A stretch of DNA of 64,000 bases from Saccharothrix sp. S26 (GCF_021390395.1 NZ_JAJUWT010000003.1:62001-126000), one strand, 5' to 3'. Shown: positions 1-8,964, numbered from the stretch's first letter. A program made the numbers and translations. The notes: a model not told the origin generated them from the letters alone.

Positions 1-188
1 CGGGACCGCGGCCGGGCGTTCCTGACCGCGCCGAACACGCCCAGCGCGAGACCCGCCGGGGCCAGGAGCCAGCCGGCGGCGAACACCCAGGCGGGCAGGC
101 CGCGTTCACCCGCGATGAACATCGCGACGATGGCCGCGACGCCGAGCGCGAACAACGCCACGGCCAGCGGCATCAGCTTCGTCGACAT
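1..188 (-). CDS. small two-helix membrane protein, 3' end cut by window edge
   Basis: Sixty-two residues are visible before the frame runs off the left edge, with no stop inside the window. The chain begins MSTKLMPLAVALFALG and has two hydrophobic stretches, about residues 5-25 and 33-53, joined by a short charged loop (GERG), so it is a small integral membrane protein. I recognise no family. The ATG at 186-188 is preceded on the minus strand by TACGCT (196-201) with 7 bases between, the pattern of a leaderless -10 element seen at many genes here. It is transcribed away from the cold shock gene. Confidence 0.6.
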   Translation of the reverse strand, partial: MSTKLMPLAVALFALGVAAIVAMFIAGERGLPAWVFAAGWLLAPAGLALGVFGAVRNARPRS

Positions 189-315
189 GGGGTGGAGCGT
201 AGTCGCGCGATCGGAGGTGCCCCGAGGATGGTGTTCTGGATAGTCTGAGGGGACGCGCCCTGGGCACGCCCCGGGGCGCGTTCGTCGTGTGATCGCAAAA
301 GGATTGGTGAGAACG

Positions 316-702
316 GTGCCGACCGGCAAGGTCAAGTGGTACGACTCGGAGAAGGGCTTCGGCTTCGTCACACAGGACGGCGGCGAAGACGTCTACGTGC
401 GGAAATCCGCGCTGCCTCCGGGTGTCGAGGGCTTGAAGGCCGGTCAGCGGATCGAGTTCGGCATGGCCGAGGGCAGGCGCGGGCCGCAGGCGCTGTCGGT
501 CCGGCTGATCGACCCTGCGCCGTCGGTCGCGGAGGCCCGGCGTCGGCCCGCGGAGGAGTTGCACGGCTTGATCGAGGACATGATCAAGCTGTTGGAGGTC
601 AAGGTGCAGCCCGAGCTGCGGCGGGGGCGGTACCCGGATCGGAAGAACACGAAGTTGATCGCTGAGGTGGTTCGGGCGGTGGCGCGGGAGTTGGATCCGT
701 AA
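316..702 (+). CDS. cold shock domain protein with C-terminal extension (CspB type)
   Basis: Nucleic-acid-binding cold shock protein of 128 residues. The N-terminal ~65 residues are the five-stranded OB fold, with RNP1 KGFGFV and an RNP2-like DVYVRKSAL; the usual VFVH core is altered. A further ~60 charged residues (from [10 protein letters not shown]) form an actinobacterial extension absent from the 67-70 residue classical proteins. I chose GTG at 316 ([10 protein letters not shown]) over the in-frame GTG at 289 because AAAAGGA at 297-303 lies just before it and the family begins there. The leader holds an 8-bp stem (ACGCGCCC 253-260 with GGGCGCGT 274-281) that could be an RNA structure in the 5' leader. 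Mycobacterial CspB (Rv0871) has the same extended form, recalled from memory. Confidence 0.9.
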   Translation: MPTGKVKWYDSEKGFGFVTQDGGEDVYVRKSALPPGVEGLKAGQRIEFGMAEGRRGPQALSVRLIDPAPSVAEARRRPAEELHGLIEDMIKLLEVKVQPELRRGRYPDRKNTKLIAEVVRAVARELDP

Positions 703-755
703 AGGGCGGTGGTTGAGCCCGGCTCGGTGGTTCGGTCCGGGCGGCTCGGTGGTCC

Positions 756-923
756 AGTCCGGCTCGATTTGACATGGGGCCCGTACGGGCACTCCAGGCA
801 GGCCAAAGCCGGCAGGCCCGGCGGGGAAGAGCGTCCCGCCAGGCCTGCCGGCTTCGACCAGCCTAAAGCACCCCAACCCATGTCAAATCGGGCCTCGGTG
901 GGTGCGCTGCGGGTCCGTTGTGG
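756..923. repeat. 168-bp palindromic repeat, copy 1
   Basis: This stretch is nearly identical to 25720-25887, in the same orientation and of the same length. It is bounded internally by 14-bp perfect inverted repeats, CGATTTGACATGGG (765-778) and CCCATGTCAAATCG (877-890). Inside are the palindrome GCCCGTACGGGC and a long GC-rich stem-loop (arms about 795-826 and 833-864) that carries a few mismatches here. It fills the gap between the converging csp and lipoprotein genes and has no credible gene. It resembles a MITE or a structured RNA/terminator element; no target-site duplication is visible. Confidence 0.8.
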
Positions 924-948
924 CTGAGTTTTGGGTGATGAGGTGGGG

Positions 949-1434
949 TTAGTTGGTGGTGCGGTCGTCGATGGAGAGGATCCAGGTTCCCCTGGCGACG
1001 AAGTCGAACGCGCCCGTGCTGCTGGCCTCGATGCGTGCGCCGTATTGCTGGACCTCGACGCTTTCGAGCTGGTCGTCGGGGTTGGGCAGGAGCAGGGTGT
1101 AGGCGTACTTGGGGTCGCGTTCGGTGAACAGCTTGCTGCGCAGTGGTTCTTGGGGTTCGCCCTTGGCGTTGCGGTAGGTGAACTTGACCGACCAGGCGGT
1201 GTCGGCCAGGTCGCCCGGCACCGAGATCTGGACCGGTTTGCCGGGGCGCACGCGCAGGACGCCGACGGCGTCCGGGTCGACGTCGCAGTTCTCCGACTGC
1301 AGGTCGCAGTACTGGGACGGCTTGACGTTGATCGCCTCGCCGTCGGCGTAGAAGGTCACCTCGGGGTCGGTGGGTGTCGCCGCGCAGCCGGTCAGGAGCA
1401 CCAGCAGCGACGCGGGGATCAGGACTCGGCGCAC
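949..1434 (-). CDS. DUF2771-like lipoprotein
   Basis: Secreted lipoprotein of 161 residues. The signal peptide MRRVLIPASLLVLLTGC ends in a clear lipobox (LTGC), so Cys17 would be lipidated and the rest exposed outside the membrane. The mature part has two cysteines (QYCDLQSENCD) and a beta-rich look, ending SIDDRTTN. The start is GTG at 1434, eleven bases after the stop of the MFS gene, so the two are probably one operon. The size, the MFS partner and the place next to csp match the DUF2771 proteins of Corynebacteriales and Pseudonocardiales (Rv0875c type, from memory). Function is unknown. Confidence 0.8.
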   Translation of the reverse strand: MRRVLIPASLLVLLTGCAATPTDPEVTFYADGEAINVKPSQYCDLQSENCDVDPDAVGVLRVRPGKPVQISVPGDLADTAWSVKFTYRNAKGEPQEPLRSKLFTERDPKYAYTLLLPNPDDQLESVEVQQYGARIEASSTGAFDFVARGTWILSIDDRTTN

Positions 1435-1445
1435 GGCGACCGAGC

Positions 1446-3002
1446 CTACGTGCCCGCCCCCGGCACGACGGGCGCGGGCCGCAGTGGGCGGTCGCCGCCC
1501 AGGCCCGGGATCAGGGTCGTGCCGCGCTTGGTCTGGATGGTCTGCGCCAGGCCGATGGCCAGCAGGACCGCCAGGACGGTGAAGCCGATCCAGTACTCGG
1601 TCGGCAGCAGGACGCCCAGGGCGCCGCCGAAGACCCAGCCCAGTTGCAGGATCGTCTCCGACCGGCCGAACGCCGAGGCGCGGGACTCGTCGGGGACGTC
1701 GTTCTGGATGACCGCGTCCAACGACACCTTGGCCAGCGAGCTGGCGGTGGCGCCGATGAGGCCCACGGCGGCGGCGGTGGCCAGGCCGGGGAGGACGGCG
1801 GCCAGGACCACGGTGGCCAGGGCGGCGGTGAGGCAGCCGATGACGACCTGGTCCGGTGAACCGAACTGCAGGCGTGCACCCACGGCGTTGCCGAGGAAGC
1901 TGCCGATGCCCGCGGCGGCGGCGATGACGCCCAGCAGGAGCACCTGCATGAGCGGGTCGCCCTCGGTCTGGGCGCGGACGACGAAGGCGGCGAACAGCAT
2001 CAGGAAGCCGGTGAGCATCCGGATCGCGCCGTTGCCCCACAGGGCGACCACGACGGCGCGGCCCAGGGCCTGCCGCTTGGGCTTGTGCGGCTTGGCGCGC
2101 AGCGAGGTGGGGACCTCGCCCTCGGTGACCTCGACCCACGAGGGGATGCGCAGGCAGTAGTAGGCGTTGGCCAGGCAGAGGGCGGCGGTGAACCAGAGGG
2201 CTCCCGGGGAGCCGAAGAGGTTCGCGAAACCGGCGGCGACCGCGCCGAACACGCCGCCGGCGGCCAGACCGAACACGGTCATGCGGGCGTTGGTCTTGGA
2301 GAGCGTGATCTCGCGTGGCAGGACGCGGGGTGTGATGGCGGCCTTGAGGACGGTGAACGACTTCGACAGGACCATGCTGCCCAGCGCGGCCGGGTACAGG
2401 CCCCAGTTGTCGAAGTTCAGCGCCATCACGATGGACAGGAAGACGCGGATGACGCAGGACGCGGCCAGCGCCATCCGCCTGCCGTGCTGGATGCGGTCCA
2501 GCGCGGGGCCGATGACCGGGGCCACCAGTGCGAACGGCGCGACGGTGATCAGCAGGTAGAGCGCGACCTTGCCGCGGCTCTCGCCGGTGGCGGCGGAGAA
2601 GAACAGGGTGTTGGCCAGCGCGACCGCCATGGCCGCGTCGGCCGCGTAGTTCAGCATCACCGCGTAGGTGAGGGACGACAGGCCGGACTGCTTCGCGCCG
2701 TCGGCGTGCGCGGCCCGGCGGAACAGGGCCAGCGCCTGGCCGCTGAGCTGGCGGACGCGGAACCACGCCACGCGGGTGACGGTCAGCTTCTTCGGCAGCG
2801 TCGGCACGGTCGGCTTGTCGTCCGGCGGCGGGGCGAAGCGGGCCGACTCGCGGTGCTCGCGCGGTGGTGGCGGCGGCCGGTGGCCGGGCGGGTCGGGGGG
2901 CGGCGGAGCGCCCGGGGTCGGGTACGGCCGGGTGCGCGGCTTGTACTCGTCGTCCTCCCACGGGTACCGCCGCGACTGGTCTTCCGGCCGAGGGGGTGTC
3001 AC
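1446..3002 (-). CDS. MFS-type transporter with proline-rich N-terminus
   Basis: Major facilitator-like membrane protein of 518 residues. The first ~85 residues are a charged, proline-rich cytoplasmic tail (PPPPDPPGHRPPPPPREH); about twelve hydrophobic segments follow, including TYAVMLNYAADAAMAVALANTL and several Ala/Leu-rich helices. Substrate cannot be told from sequence. The GTG at 3002 follows GGATTGGAGG on the minus strand. The downstream lipoprotein is 11 bp away and is probably co-transcribed and perhaps a partner, because the pair is kept together in related genera (Rv0876c/Rv0875c type, from memory). Confidence 0.85.
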   Translation of the reverse strand: MTPPRPEDQSRRYPWEDDEYKPRTRPYPTPGAPPPPDPPGHRPPPPPREHRESARFAPPPDDKPTVPTLPKKLTVTRVAWFRVRQLSGQALALFRRAAHADGAKQSGLSSLTYAVMLNYAADAAMAVALANTLFFSAATGESRGKVALYLLITVAPFALVAPVIGPALDRIQHGRRMALAASCVIRVFLSIVMALNFDNWGLYPAALGSMVLSKSFTVLKAAITPRVLPREITLSKTNARMTVFGLAAGGVFGAVAAGFANLFGSPGALWFTAALCLANAYYCLRIPSWVEVTEGEVPTSLRAKPHKPKRQALGRAVVVALWGNGAIRMLTGFLMLFAAFVVRAQTEGDPLMQVLLLGVIAAAAGIGSFLGNAVGARLQFGSPDQVVIGCLTAALATVVLAAVLPGLATAAAVGLIGATASSLAKVSLDAVIQNDVPDESRASAFGRSETILQLGWVFGGALGVLLPTEYWIGFTVLAVLLAIGLAQTIQTKRGTTLIPGLGGDRPLRPAPVVPGAGT

Positions 3003-3036
3003 GCCTCCAATCCTGCCTCACCCGGTGCGGGCTGTC

Positions 3037-3942
3037 TCACACATTGCCGCCGGTGAGCACGGTGGCGATCGTCTCGCCCGGGATGTCGGCGGTGGCGACG
3101 GCGGCCAGGCCGATCGCGCCCGCCGGCTCCAGCACGAGCCCCAGCGTCGTCCGTGCCAGCGCCATCGCCTCGCGGATCGCGTCGTCGGGCACCAGGAGCA
3201 TGTCGTCCACCAGGGCCCGCAGCCTCGGGATGGCCGCCGGCACGGGCACGCGGACGGCGATCCCGTCGGCGATGGTGTCGATGGGCGTGTCGGCCACCGG
3301 GCGGCCCGCCCAGGCACGGGCGACGGCCGGGGCGCCCTCCGCGCACACGCCCACGACCCGGGTGGTCGGGGAGTGCTCCTTGAGCCAGCGGGCCATGCCC
3401 GTGATCAGGGCGCCGTCGCCGACCGGGACGACGGCGGTGTCGATCGGGGTGCCGGCCCGGAGGAGTTCCACGGCGATGCTGCCCGCGCCCTCGGTGATGG
3501 CCACGTCACGGCCGTCCTCGACGAACACCGCGCCGGTGCGCTGGGCGTGCTCGCGGGCCGCGTCCTTGGCCCCGGTGAAGTCGCCCGGCACCTCCGTGAC
3601 CGCCGCGCCGAGGGACTTCATCCGGCGCACCTTGTCGCGGACGGCCGACTCGGAGACGAACACCTCGACCGGGAAGCCGCGCCGGCGGCCCACGTAGGCC
3701 ACGGCCTGGCCGAAGTTGCCCGCCGACGCGCACACCACCGGCCGGCCGGGCGGCAGCGTCGCGCCCATGAAGTCCGCGCCGCGGCCCTTGAAGCTGCGCA
3801 GCGGGTTCACCGTCTCGACCTTGATCAACACCCGGCGGCCCAGCGCGGCGCACAGCTGCTCGTCCACGTACTGCGGGGTGCCCCGGAAGACGGGGTCGAT
3901 GGTCTCGGCGGCGCGGGCGATGTTGTCGAGGTCGATGTCCAC
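3037..3942 (-). CDS. PLP-dependent threonine/serine dehydratase-like enzyme
   Basis: Fold-type II PLP enzyme of 301 residues, of the threonine/serine dehydratase (IlvA catalytic domain)-like group. Lys52 in SFKGRG is the expected Schiff-base lysine. SAGNFGQAVAYVGRRRG matches the substrate-binding loop and VGDGALITG the phosphate-binding glycine loop. There is no regulatory ACT-like domain, so it resembles catabolic or standalone ammonia-lyases rather than biosynthetic IlvA; serine racemase or another beta-eliminating activity is possible. GTG 3942 is preceded by TACGGT (3950-3955) with 7 bases between, a leaderless start. Confidence 0.8.
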   Translation of the reverse strand: MDIDLDNIARAAETIDPVFRGTPQYVDEQLCAALGRRVLIKVETVNPLRSFKGRGADFMGATLPPGRPVVCASAGNFGQAVAYVGRRRGFPVEVFVSESAVRDKVRRMKSLGAAVTEVPGDFTGAKDAAREHAQRTGAVFVEDGRDVAITEGAGSIAVELLRAGTPIDTAVVPVGDGALITGMARWLKEHSPTTRVVGVCAEGAPAVARAWAGRPVADTPIDTIADGIAVRVPVPAAIPRLRALVDDMLLVPDDAIREAMALARTTLGLVLEPAGAIGLAAVATADIPGETIATVLTGGNV

Positions 3943-3960
3943 CTGCCCGACCGTAGGTCA

Positions 3961-4719
3961 CTACCGGGTGAACCGGACCCGGAAGATCGTCGGCCAGTTC
4001 TTGCCGGTGACCAGGAACTCGTCCGTGCCCGGCACGGCCGCGATGCCGTTGAGCACGTTCGAGGCCGGCACGTCCGGCGGGCGCAGGCCGCCGAGGTCCA
4101 CGGCGGCGGTGACCTGGCCGTTCGCCGGGTCGATGCGCACCACCTCGTCGCTCTGCCAGATGTTGGCCCACACCTGGCCGTCCACGCACTCCAGCTCGTT
4201 CAGGCGGGTCACCGGCTGCCCGTCGCGGCGGACGGCGACCCGTCCCGTCTCGGCGAACGACGCCGGGTCGCGGAACGCCAGCTCGTCACTGCCGTCGCTC
4301 ATCACCAGCCGGCCGCCGTCACGGCACAGACCCCAACCCTCACCCTCGTAGGTGACGCGTCTCACTTCTTCGAGCGTGTCCCGGTCGCGTTCGATGGCCA
4401 CGCCGTCCTGCCACGTGAGCTGCCAGATCCGGTCGCCGACCACGGTGATGCCCTCGCCGAACAGCGGTTCCGGCAGGTCCACGCGGTGCTCCACCCGGCC
4501 GGTGACGGGGTCGAGGCGGCGCAGCGAGGACTGGCCTTCGAGCCCGGTGCCCTCGTAGAGGACGCCGTCGGACAGCTCCAAGCCCTGCGTGAACGCGCCC
4601 GGGTCGTGCGGCAACGTGCCCAGCACCTCGACCCGGGTCGGCCCCGGTACCGGACCGCTCGGAGGGGTGGCGCACGCCGCCGACAAGACGAGGACCGCCG
4701 CCATCATGAGCCACCGCAC
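3961..4719 (-). CDS. glutaminyl-peptide cyclotransferase, lipoprotein
   Basis: Glutamine cyclotransferase family (plant/bacterial beta-propeller type), which converts N-terminal glutamine of peptides to pyroglutamate. The 252-residue chain starts with a lipoprotein signal ending VLSAAC. Family motifs follow: HDPGAFTQGLE, YEGTGLEGQSSLR, GEGWGLC, LNELECVDGQVWANIWQSDEVVRIDP and VLNGIA. The start is uncertain. An open frame reaches back to 4767, but GTG 4719 gives a normal signal peptide and is 7 bases after CACCCT, a weak leaderless -10. Its promoter region overlaps that of the divergent DUF3027 gene. Confidence 0.85.
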   Translation of the reverse strand: MRWLMMAAVLVLSAACATPPSGPVPGPTRVEVLGTLPHDPGAFTQGLELSDGVLYEGTGLEGQSSLRRLDPVTGRVEHRVDLPEPLFGEGITVVGDRIWQLTWQDGVAIERDRDTLEEVRRVTYEGEGWGLCRDGGRLVMSDGSDELAFRDPASFAETGRVAVRRDGQPVTRLNELECVDGQVWANIWQSDEVVRIDPANGQVTAAVDLGGLRPPDVPASNVLNGIAAVPGTDEFLVTGKNWPTIFRVRFTR

Positions 4720-4776
4720 GTCCGAAAGGGTGGCACGTGTGCACGGGGCTGCGAAGACGTGCGGCACAATTCACCT

Positions 4777-5556
4777 GTGACCGCCACGCCGACCCGCCAG
4801 CCCGATCCCGCGCTCGCCGACACCGAGGCAGTCCAGCTCGCCCGAGCCGCCGCACAGGAGGAGGCGGGCGAGGAACGCATCGGCGCCCACGTGGGCACCG
4901 TCGCCGAGGACGAGGTGTCCGCGACGCACCTGTTCGAGGCCGAGCACGCGGGCTACCGCGGCTGGAACTGGGCCGTCACGGTCGCCTTCGCCGGACCCGG
5001 CACGCCGCTGTCGGTGAGCGAGGTCGTGCTCCTGCCCGGCGACGACGCGCTGGTCGCGCCCGAGTGGGTGCCGTGGCACGAGCGCGTGCGCGCCGGCGAC
5101 CTCGGCGTCGGCGACCTGCTGCCCGCGCCCGAGGACGACCCGCGCCTCGCGCCGGGGTACGTCGCCTCCGACGACCCGGCCGTCGAGGAGGTCGCGCTGG
5201 AGGTCGGCCTCGGCCGCGTGCGCGTGCTGTCGCGCGAAGGCGTGCTCGACGCCGCCCAGCGCTGGCACACCGGCGACTTCGGGCCGCGCAGCGAGATGGC
5301 CCGCAGCGCGCCCGCCACCTGCGGCACGTGCGGCTTCTACACCCGCATCGCCGGATCGCTCGGCGCGGCCTTCGGGGTGTGCGCGAACGAGATGACCCCG
5401 GCCGACGGGCACGTCGTGCACGTGGAGTACGGGTGCGGCGCGCACTCCGAGGTCGAGGTCGAGGGCGGCCCGCTCGTGCCCGTCGCCGAGGTCGTCTACG
5501 ACGACGCGGTGCTCGACGTGGAGGCCAACCCGGCTGCCGACGAGAGCGGGAAGTGA
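4777..5556 (+). CDS. DUF3027 protein
   Basis: Conserved actinobacterial protein of 259 residues of unknown role. It is acidic and apparently cytoplasmic, with YRGWNWAVTVAFAG near residue 55 and a cysteine/histidine cluster in the C-terminal third (CGTCGFY, GVCAN, YGCGAHSE) that could bind a metal. GTG 4777 lies 6 bases after CACAAT (4765-4770), so the transcript is probably leaderless. Its stop overlaps the start of the sacsin-like ATPase gene by four bases (GTGA), so the two are translated as a coupled pair. The same family sits in this position in mycobacteria (Rv0877, from memory). Confidence 0.85.
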   Translation: MTATPTRQPDPALADTEAVQLARAAAQEEAGEERIGAHVGTVAEDEVSATHLFEAEHAGYRGWNWAVTVAFAGPGTPLSVSEVVLLPGDDALVAPEWVPWHERVRAGDLGVGDLLPAPEDDPRLAPGYVASDDPAVEEVALEVGLGRVRVLSREGVLDAAQRWHTGDFGPRSEMARSAPATCGTCGFYTRIAGSLGAAFGVCANEMTPADGHVVHVEYGCGAHSEVEVEGGPLVPVAEVVYDDAVLDVEANPAADESGK

Positions 5557-8381
5557 GCGCGGACCCGTTCGGCACCGAGGCGCTGCGCGAGTCGGTGCTG
5601 GCCGCGTGGCGCGGCTCGCCCACCCGGTTCCGCGAGGACGCCAACGCCGAAGAGGACCTCAGGCTCGGCGGGTACCGCGACCGGCTGCTGGTGGAGCTGG
5701 CGCAGAACGCGTCCGACGCGGCCGGTGACGCGCCCGGCGTGCTGCGGCTGACCCTGGTGGACGGCGAGCTGCGCGCGGCGAACACCGGCGCGCCCCTGGA
5801 CGCGGCGGGCGTGGCGGCGCTGGCGTCGTTGCGCGCCTCCTCCAAGGCCGCGGACACCGTCGGCCAGTTCGGCGTGGGCTTCGCGGCCGTGCTCGCGGTG
5901 ACGGACGAGCCGCGCGTCGTGTCGCGGTCCGGCTCCGTGGCGTTCTCCGCCGAGCGCACCCGCGAGGCGGTGCCGTCGCTGGCGTCCGCGCGCGGCGGCG
6001 ACGTGCCCGTGCTGCGGCTGGTGTGGCCGTCCGACGAGACCGACCTGCCCGACGGGTTCGACACCGAGGTCCGGCTGCCGCTGAAGGTGCACGCGGACGG
6101 GCTGCTGGCCGAGTTCGCGGCCCAGGTGCCCGACCTGCTGCTGGCGCTGCCCGGCTTGCGGCGGGTCGAGGTCGGCGCGGACGCGTGGGAGCGGTCCGAG
6201 GCCGACGGCGTCGTCGTGCTGACCGGGCCCGGCGGGGCGCAGCGGTGGCTGGTGCACCGCGTCGGCGGCGAACTGCCCGCGTCGCTCGTGGCGGGCGTCG
6301 AGTCGCGGCCGCAGTGGTCGGTGTGCTGGGCGTGGCCCATGGACGAGCCGCTGTCCGGCGACGTGCTGCACGCGCCCACGCCCACCGACGAGAAGCTGTC
6401 GCTGCCCGCGCGGCTGATCGCGACCCTGCCGGTGGAGCCGTCGCGGCGGCGCGTGCTGGCGGGTGCGGCGGCGTCGTTCGTGCTGGAGCAGGCCGCCCTG
6501 GCGTACCCGGACCTGGTCGTGAAGCTGCCCGCCGTCGAGCGCACGTCGCTCGTGCCGCTGCCCGGGTTCCCACTGTCCGAAGTGGACGACCGGTTGTGGA
6601 CCGGGATCCTCCGCGCCCTGCGCGACGCGCCCTGGCTGCCCGGCGCGGACGGCGAGTGGCTCGCGCCGACGACCGCGAAGGTGCTCGACCTGGCGTCGTT
6701 CGAGCTGGTCGAGCTGCTGGAGGACGTGGTACCGGGCCTGCTCGACCACGAACTGACCCTGCCGCCGCACGCGAAGGCGTTGGCCGCGCTGGAAGTGCCG
6801 CGAATGGGTGTGTCCGAAGTGGTCGCCGCGCTGGCCGGGGTCGGCGGCGACCCGACGTGGTGGCACCAGGTGTACGACGCGCTCGCACCCGTCGCGGACG
6901 TCGACTCCACCGCCCGCGAGGAGCTGGGCAGCCTGCCCGTGCCGCTGGTGGACGGGCGGCTGGTGAGCAGCCCGCGCGGGGTGCTGGTGGGCACCGACAC
7001 GGACCTGTTCTCGGTGCCCGGCCTGCGGATCGCGCACCCCGAGGCGGCGCACCCGCTGCTGCTGCGGCTGGGCGCGACCGAGGCGGGCCCGGCCGAGCTG
7101 CTCGACTCCGACGCCGTGCGCGAAGCCGTGCACCGCAGCCTCGACGACCCCGCGTTGGACGGCCCGGAGCTGGTGCGGACCGTGCTGCGGCTCGTGTCGC
7201 GGGCCGGCGGGCGACCGTGGCTGGCCGAGCTGGCGCTGCCGTCGGCGGACGGCGAGTGGCGGCGCGCCGACGAACTCGTGCTGCCCGACTCGGCGCTGCT
7301 GGCGGTGCTGGAGCCCGACGCGCCGTTCGGCGTGCTGGACGCCTCGCTCGCGGCGGACTGGCCGCGGTCCGTGCTGACCGACGTCGGCGTGATCGACGGG
7401 TTCACCGTGGTCGAGGACGACTCGCCCACCGAACCCGACCACGACCTCGCCGACGAGGGCTACTGGTGGGACGCGTTCGACGTGCCGCCCACGCGGGTGC
7501 TGGGCATCCGCGACCTGGACCTGGTCGCGCGCGACAAGTGGCCGCAGGCGCTGGCGATGATGGCCGCCGACCCGGTGGCGTGGCGCGCGGTGACCGAGCC
7601 GGACGGGTACACGGGCTGGTGGCTGGCCCGATACGCGACGATCGACGGCGAGCCGCTCGGGTCGTGGCGACTGCCCGACGCCGACGGGCTGGAGGGTTTG
7701 TACGACGTCGTGCCGTCGGTCGACGTGCCGCCGCACGTGCTGGCGGCGGCCGGTGTGCGCACGTCGTTGAGCGTGGTGGACTCGGACGACGTGACCGACC
7801 TGATCGCCCGGCTCGGTGACCCGGCGCGCAAGCTGTCCGATGCGTTGGTGCTGCGCGTGCACGGCCTGCTGGCGGAGGTCGCGGACTCGGTGAGCGTCGA
7901 GCCGCCGGACCGGGTGCGCGCGCTGACCGGCACCGCCGAACCGGCCGACGACGTGCTCGTGCTGGACCTGCCGTGGCTGCTCGGCGTCCTGCCGCCCGCC
8001 CAGGTGCTGGCCTCGTCCGGCTCGGCGGCGGAACTGGCCGAGCTCTTGGCGCTGCCGTTGGCGTCGGAGGAAGTCTCCGGGGCCGTGGTCGGCGAGGGTG
8101 ACGAGGTGATCTGGTCGGAGCTGGGCGCGGTGCGGCTGGCGTGCGACCTGTTGGGCGTGGAGCTGCCGTCGGGTTCGCTGATCGTGCACGATGATCTGGT
8201 GGTGGCGGCCGAGGGCGCTGAGCACTCGGTGTCGTGGTGGGTCGACGGTGACGTCGTCCATGCCGCCGACACCCCCGAAGGCCTGGCCCGTGCGCTGGCG
8301 TGGACCACCGGCCGGTGGGATGATCGACACACGTTCGCCGCCCTGATCGCCGACCCGACCCCCGCAGTGCTCCTGGGCTGA
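5553..8381 (+). CDS. sacsin N-terminal-like GHKL ATPase
   Basis: Large protein of 942 residues whose first ~180 residues form an Hsp90/sacsin-type ATP-binding domain. Visible motifs are the N box ELAQNASDAA (Asn52, Asp55), a G1-like ANTGAPLDAAG that lacks the classical DxGxG, and the G2 box GQFGVGFAAV. The remaining ~750 residues are rich in Leu, Val and Asp and show no second domain I recognise, no membrane segment and no client-binding motif. Translation is coupled to the DUF3027 gene. Sacsin is an Hsp90-like chaperone in animals; a chaperone-like role here is inference only. Two long open frames on the opposite strand are shadows. Confidence 0.8.
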   Translation: MSADPFGTEALRESVLAAWRGSPTRFREDANAEEDLRLGGYRDRLLVELAQNASDAAGDAPGVLRLTLVDGELRAANTGAPLDAAGVAALASLRASSKAADTVGQFGVGFAAVLAVTDEPRVVSRSGSVAFSAERTREAVPSLASARGGDVPVLRLVWPSDETDLPDGFDTEVRLPLKVHADGLLAEFAAQVPDLLLALPGLRRVEVGADAWERSEADGVVVLTGPGGAQRWLVHRVGGELPASLVAGVESRPQWSVCWAWPMDEPLSGDVLHAPTPTDEKLSLPARLIATLPVEPSRRRVLAGAAASFVLEQAALAYPDLVVKLPAVERTSLVPLPGFPLSEVDDRLWTGILRALRDAPWLPGADGEWLAPTTAKVLDLASFELVELLEDVVPGLLDHELTLPPHAKALAALEVPRMGVSEVVAALAGVGGDPTWWHQVYDALAPVADVDSTAREELGSLPVPLVDGRLVSSPRGVLVGTDTDLFSVPGLRIAHPEAAHPLLLRLGATEAGPAELLDSDAVREAVHRSLDDPALDGPELVRTVLRLVSRAGGRPWLAELALPSADGEWRRADELVLPDSALLAVLEPDAPFGVLDASLAADWPRSVLTDVGVIDGFTVVEDDSPTEPDHDLADEGYWWDAFDVPPTRVLGIRDLDLVARDKWPQALAMMAADPVAWRAVTEPDGYTGWWLARYATIDGEPLGSWRLPDADGLEGLYDVVPSVDVPPHVLAAAGVRTSLSVVDSDDVTDLIARLGDPARKLSDALVLRVHGLLAEVADSVSVEPPDRVRALTGTAEPADDVLVLDLPWLLGVLPPAQVLASSGSAAELAELLALPLASEEVSGAVVGEGDEVIWSELGAVRLACDLLGVELPSGSLIVHDDLVVAAEGAEHSVSWWVDGDVVHAADTPEGLARALAWTTGRWDDRHTFAALIADPTPAVLLG

Positions 8382-8723
8382 CCCTCACCTGGCCTTGTCC
8401 CGGGCCCTGGCCCGCCGCAAGATCACCCGATCGTGCAAGCGCCTCCGGGGATGAATGGAAATCCGGGATTTGTTGCCGGAAAAGAGGGAGGCGCGGCGCC
8501 CCGGCCCCCAGTGTCCGCCGAGAGGTGCCACCGAGCCCGGTGCTGCGCCGTGACGCTGGTGTCGAGCCGAGCAGGGTGCCGGGCTGAGGAGGGGGCCAGG
8601 CTGAGGAGGGCGCGGGCCGGAGCGGGCTGGGCGTCGGCCGAGGGCCCGTGGTGGCCGACGACCGGTCGTGGGGCTGGCCGGGCAGGACTGGCCGACGGCC
8701 GCTGGCCTCGGCCGAGGGCTGCC

Positions 8724-8768
8724 GGGCCGTTGGTGGTCGGGCCGTTGGTGGCCGGGCCGCTGGTGGCC
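8724..8768. repeat. three tandem 15-bp units
   Basis: Consensus GGGCCGTTGGTGGCC, repeated at 8724-8738, 8739-8753 and 8754-8768 with one change in each of the outer copies. The length is a multiple of three, but no credible protein is encoded. Confidence 0.75.
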
Positions 8769-8928
8769 GGGGCGGTGATGGTCGCGGGTGTCCCGGGCTG
8801 TCCGTGATCGCGGGTGCGTGGTGGCGGGTGCCCGGTGTGCGGTGGTGAGTGCGCGCGTGGTGGCGAGGGTTGGCCGGTGAGTGTGAGTGTCGGGCCAGTG
8901 GCTGTGAAGGGCTGCGGAGGGCGCGCGG

Positions 8929-8964
8929 ACTGTCGGTGGGACTGTCGGTGGGACTGGCGGTGGG
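8929..8964. repeat. three tandem 12-bp units
   Basis: Units ACTGTCGGTGGG, ACTGTCGGTGGG and ACTGGCGGTGGG follow each other directly, and a degraded fourth follows to about 8976. This is simple repeat expansion in non-coding sequence. Confidence 0.75.

Noticed and set aside
709..927. A small plus-strand gene inside the 168-bp repeat
   Set aside because: The frame consists of the palindrome itself. The similar frame in copy 2 has no start signal and no conserved protein character beyond the repeat.
949..3021. A single 690-residue protein on the minus strand
   Set aside because: Only the last 161 residues, from the lipoprotein signal on, are real. The rest is a shadow of the MFS gene in another frame.
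5496..8330. A 944-codon minus-strand frame opposite the sacsin-like gene
   Set aside because: Its product is His/Gln/Arg-rich with no domain, while the plus strand shows clear GHKL motifs and GC3 bias.
8929..8964. Short tandem repeats as a CRISPR or minisatellite gene
   Set aside because: Units are directly joined without spacers and code for nothing credible.
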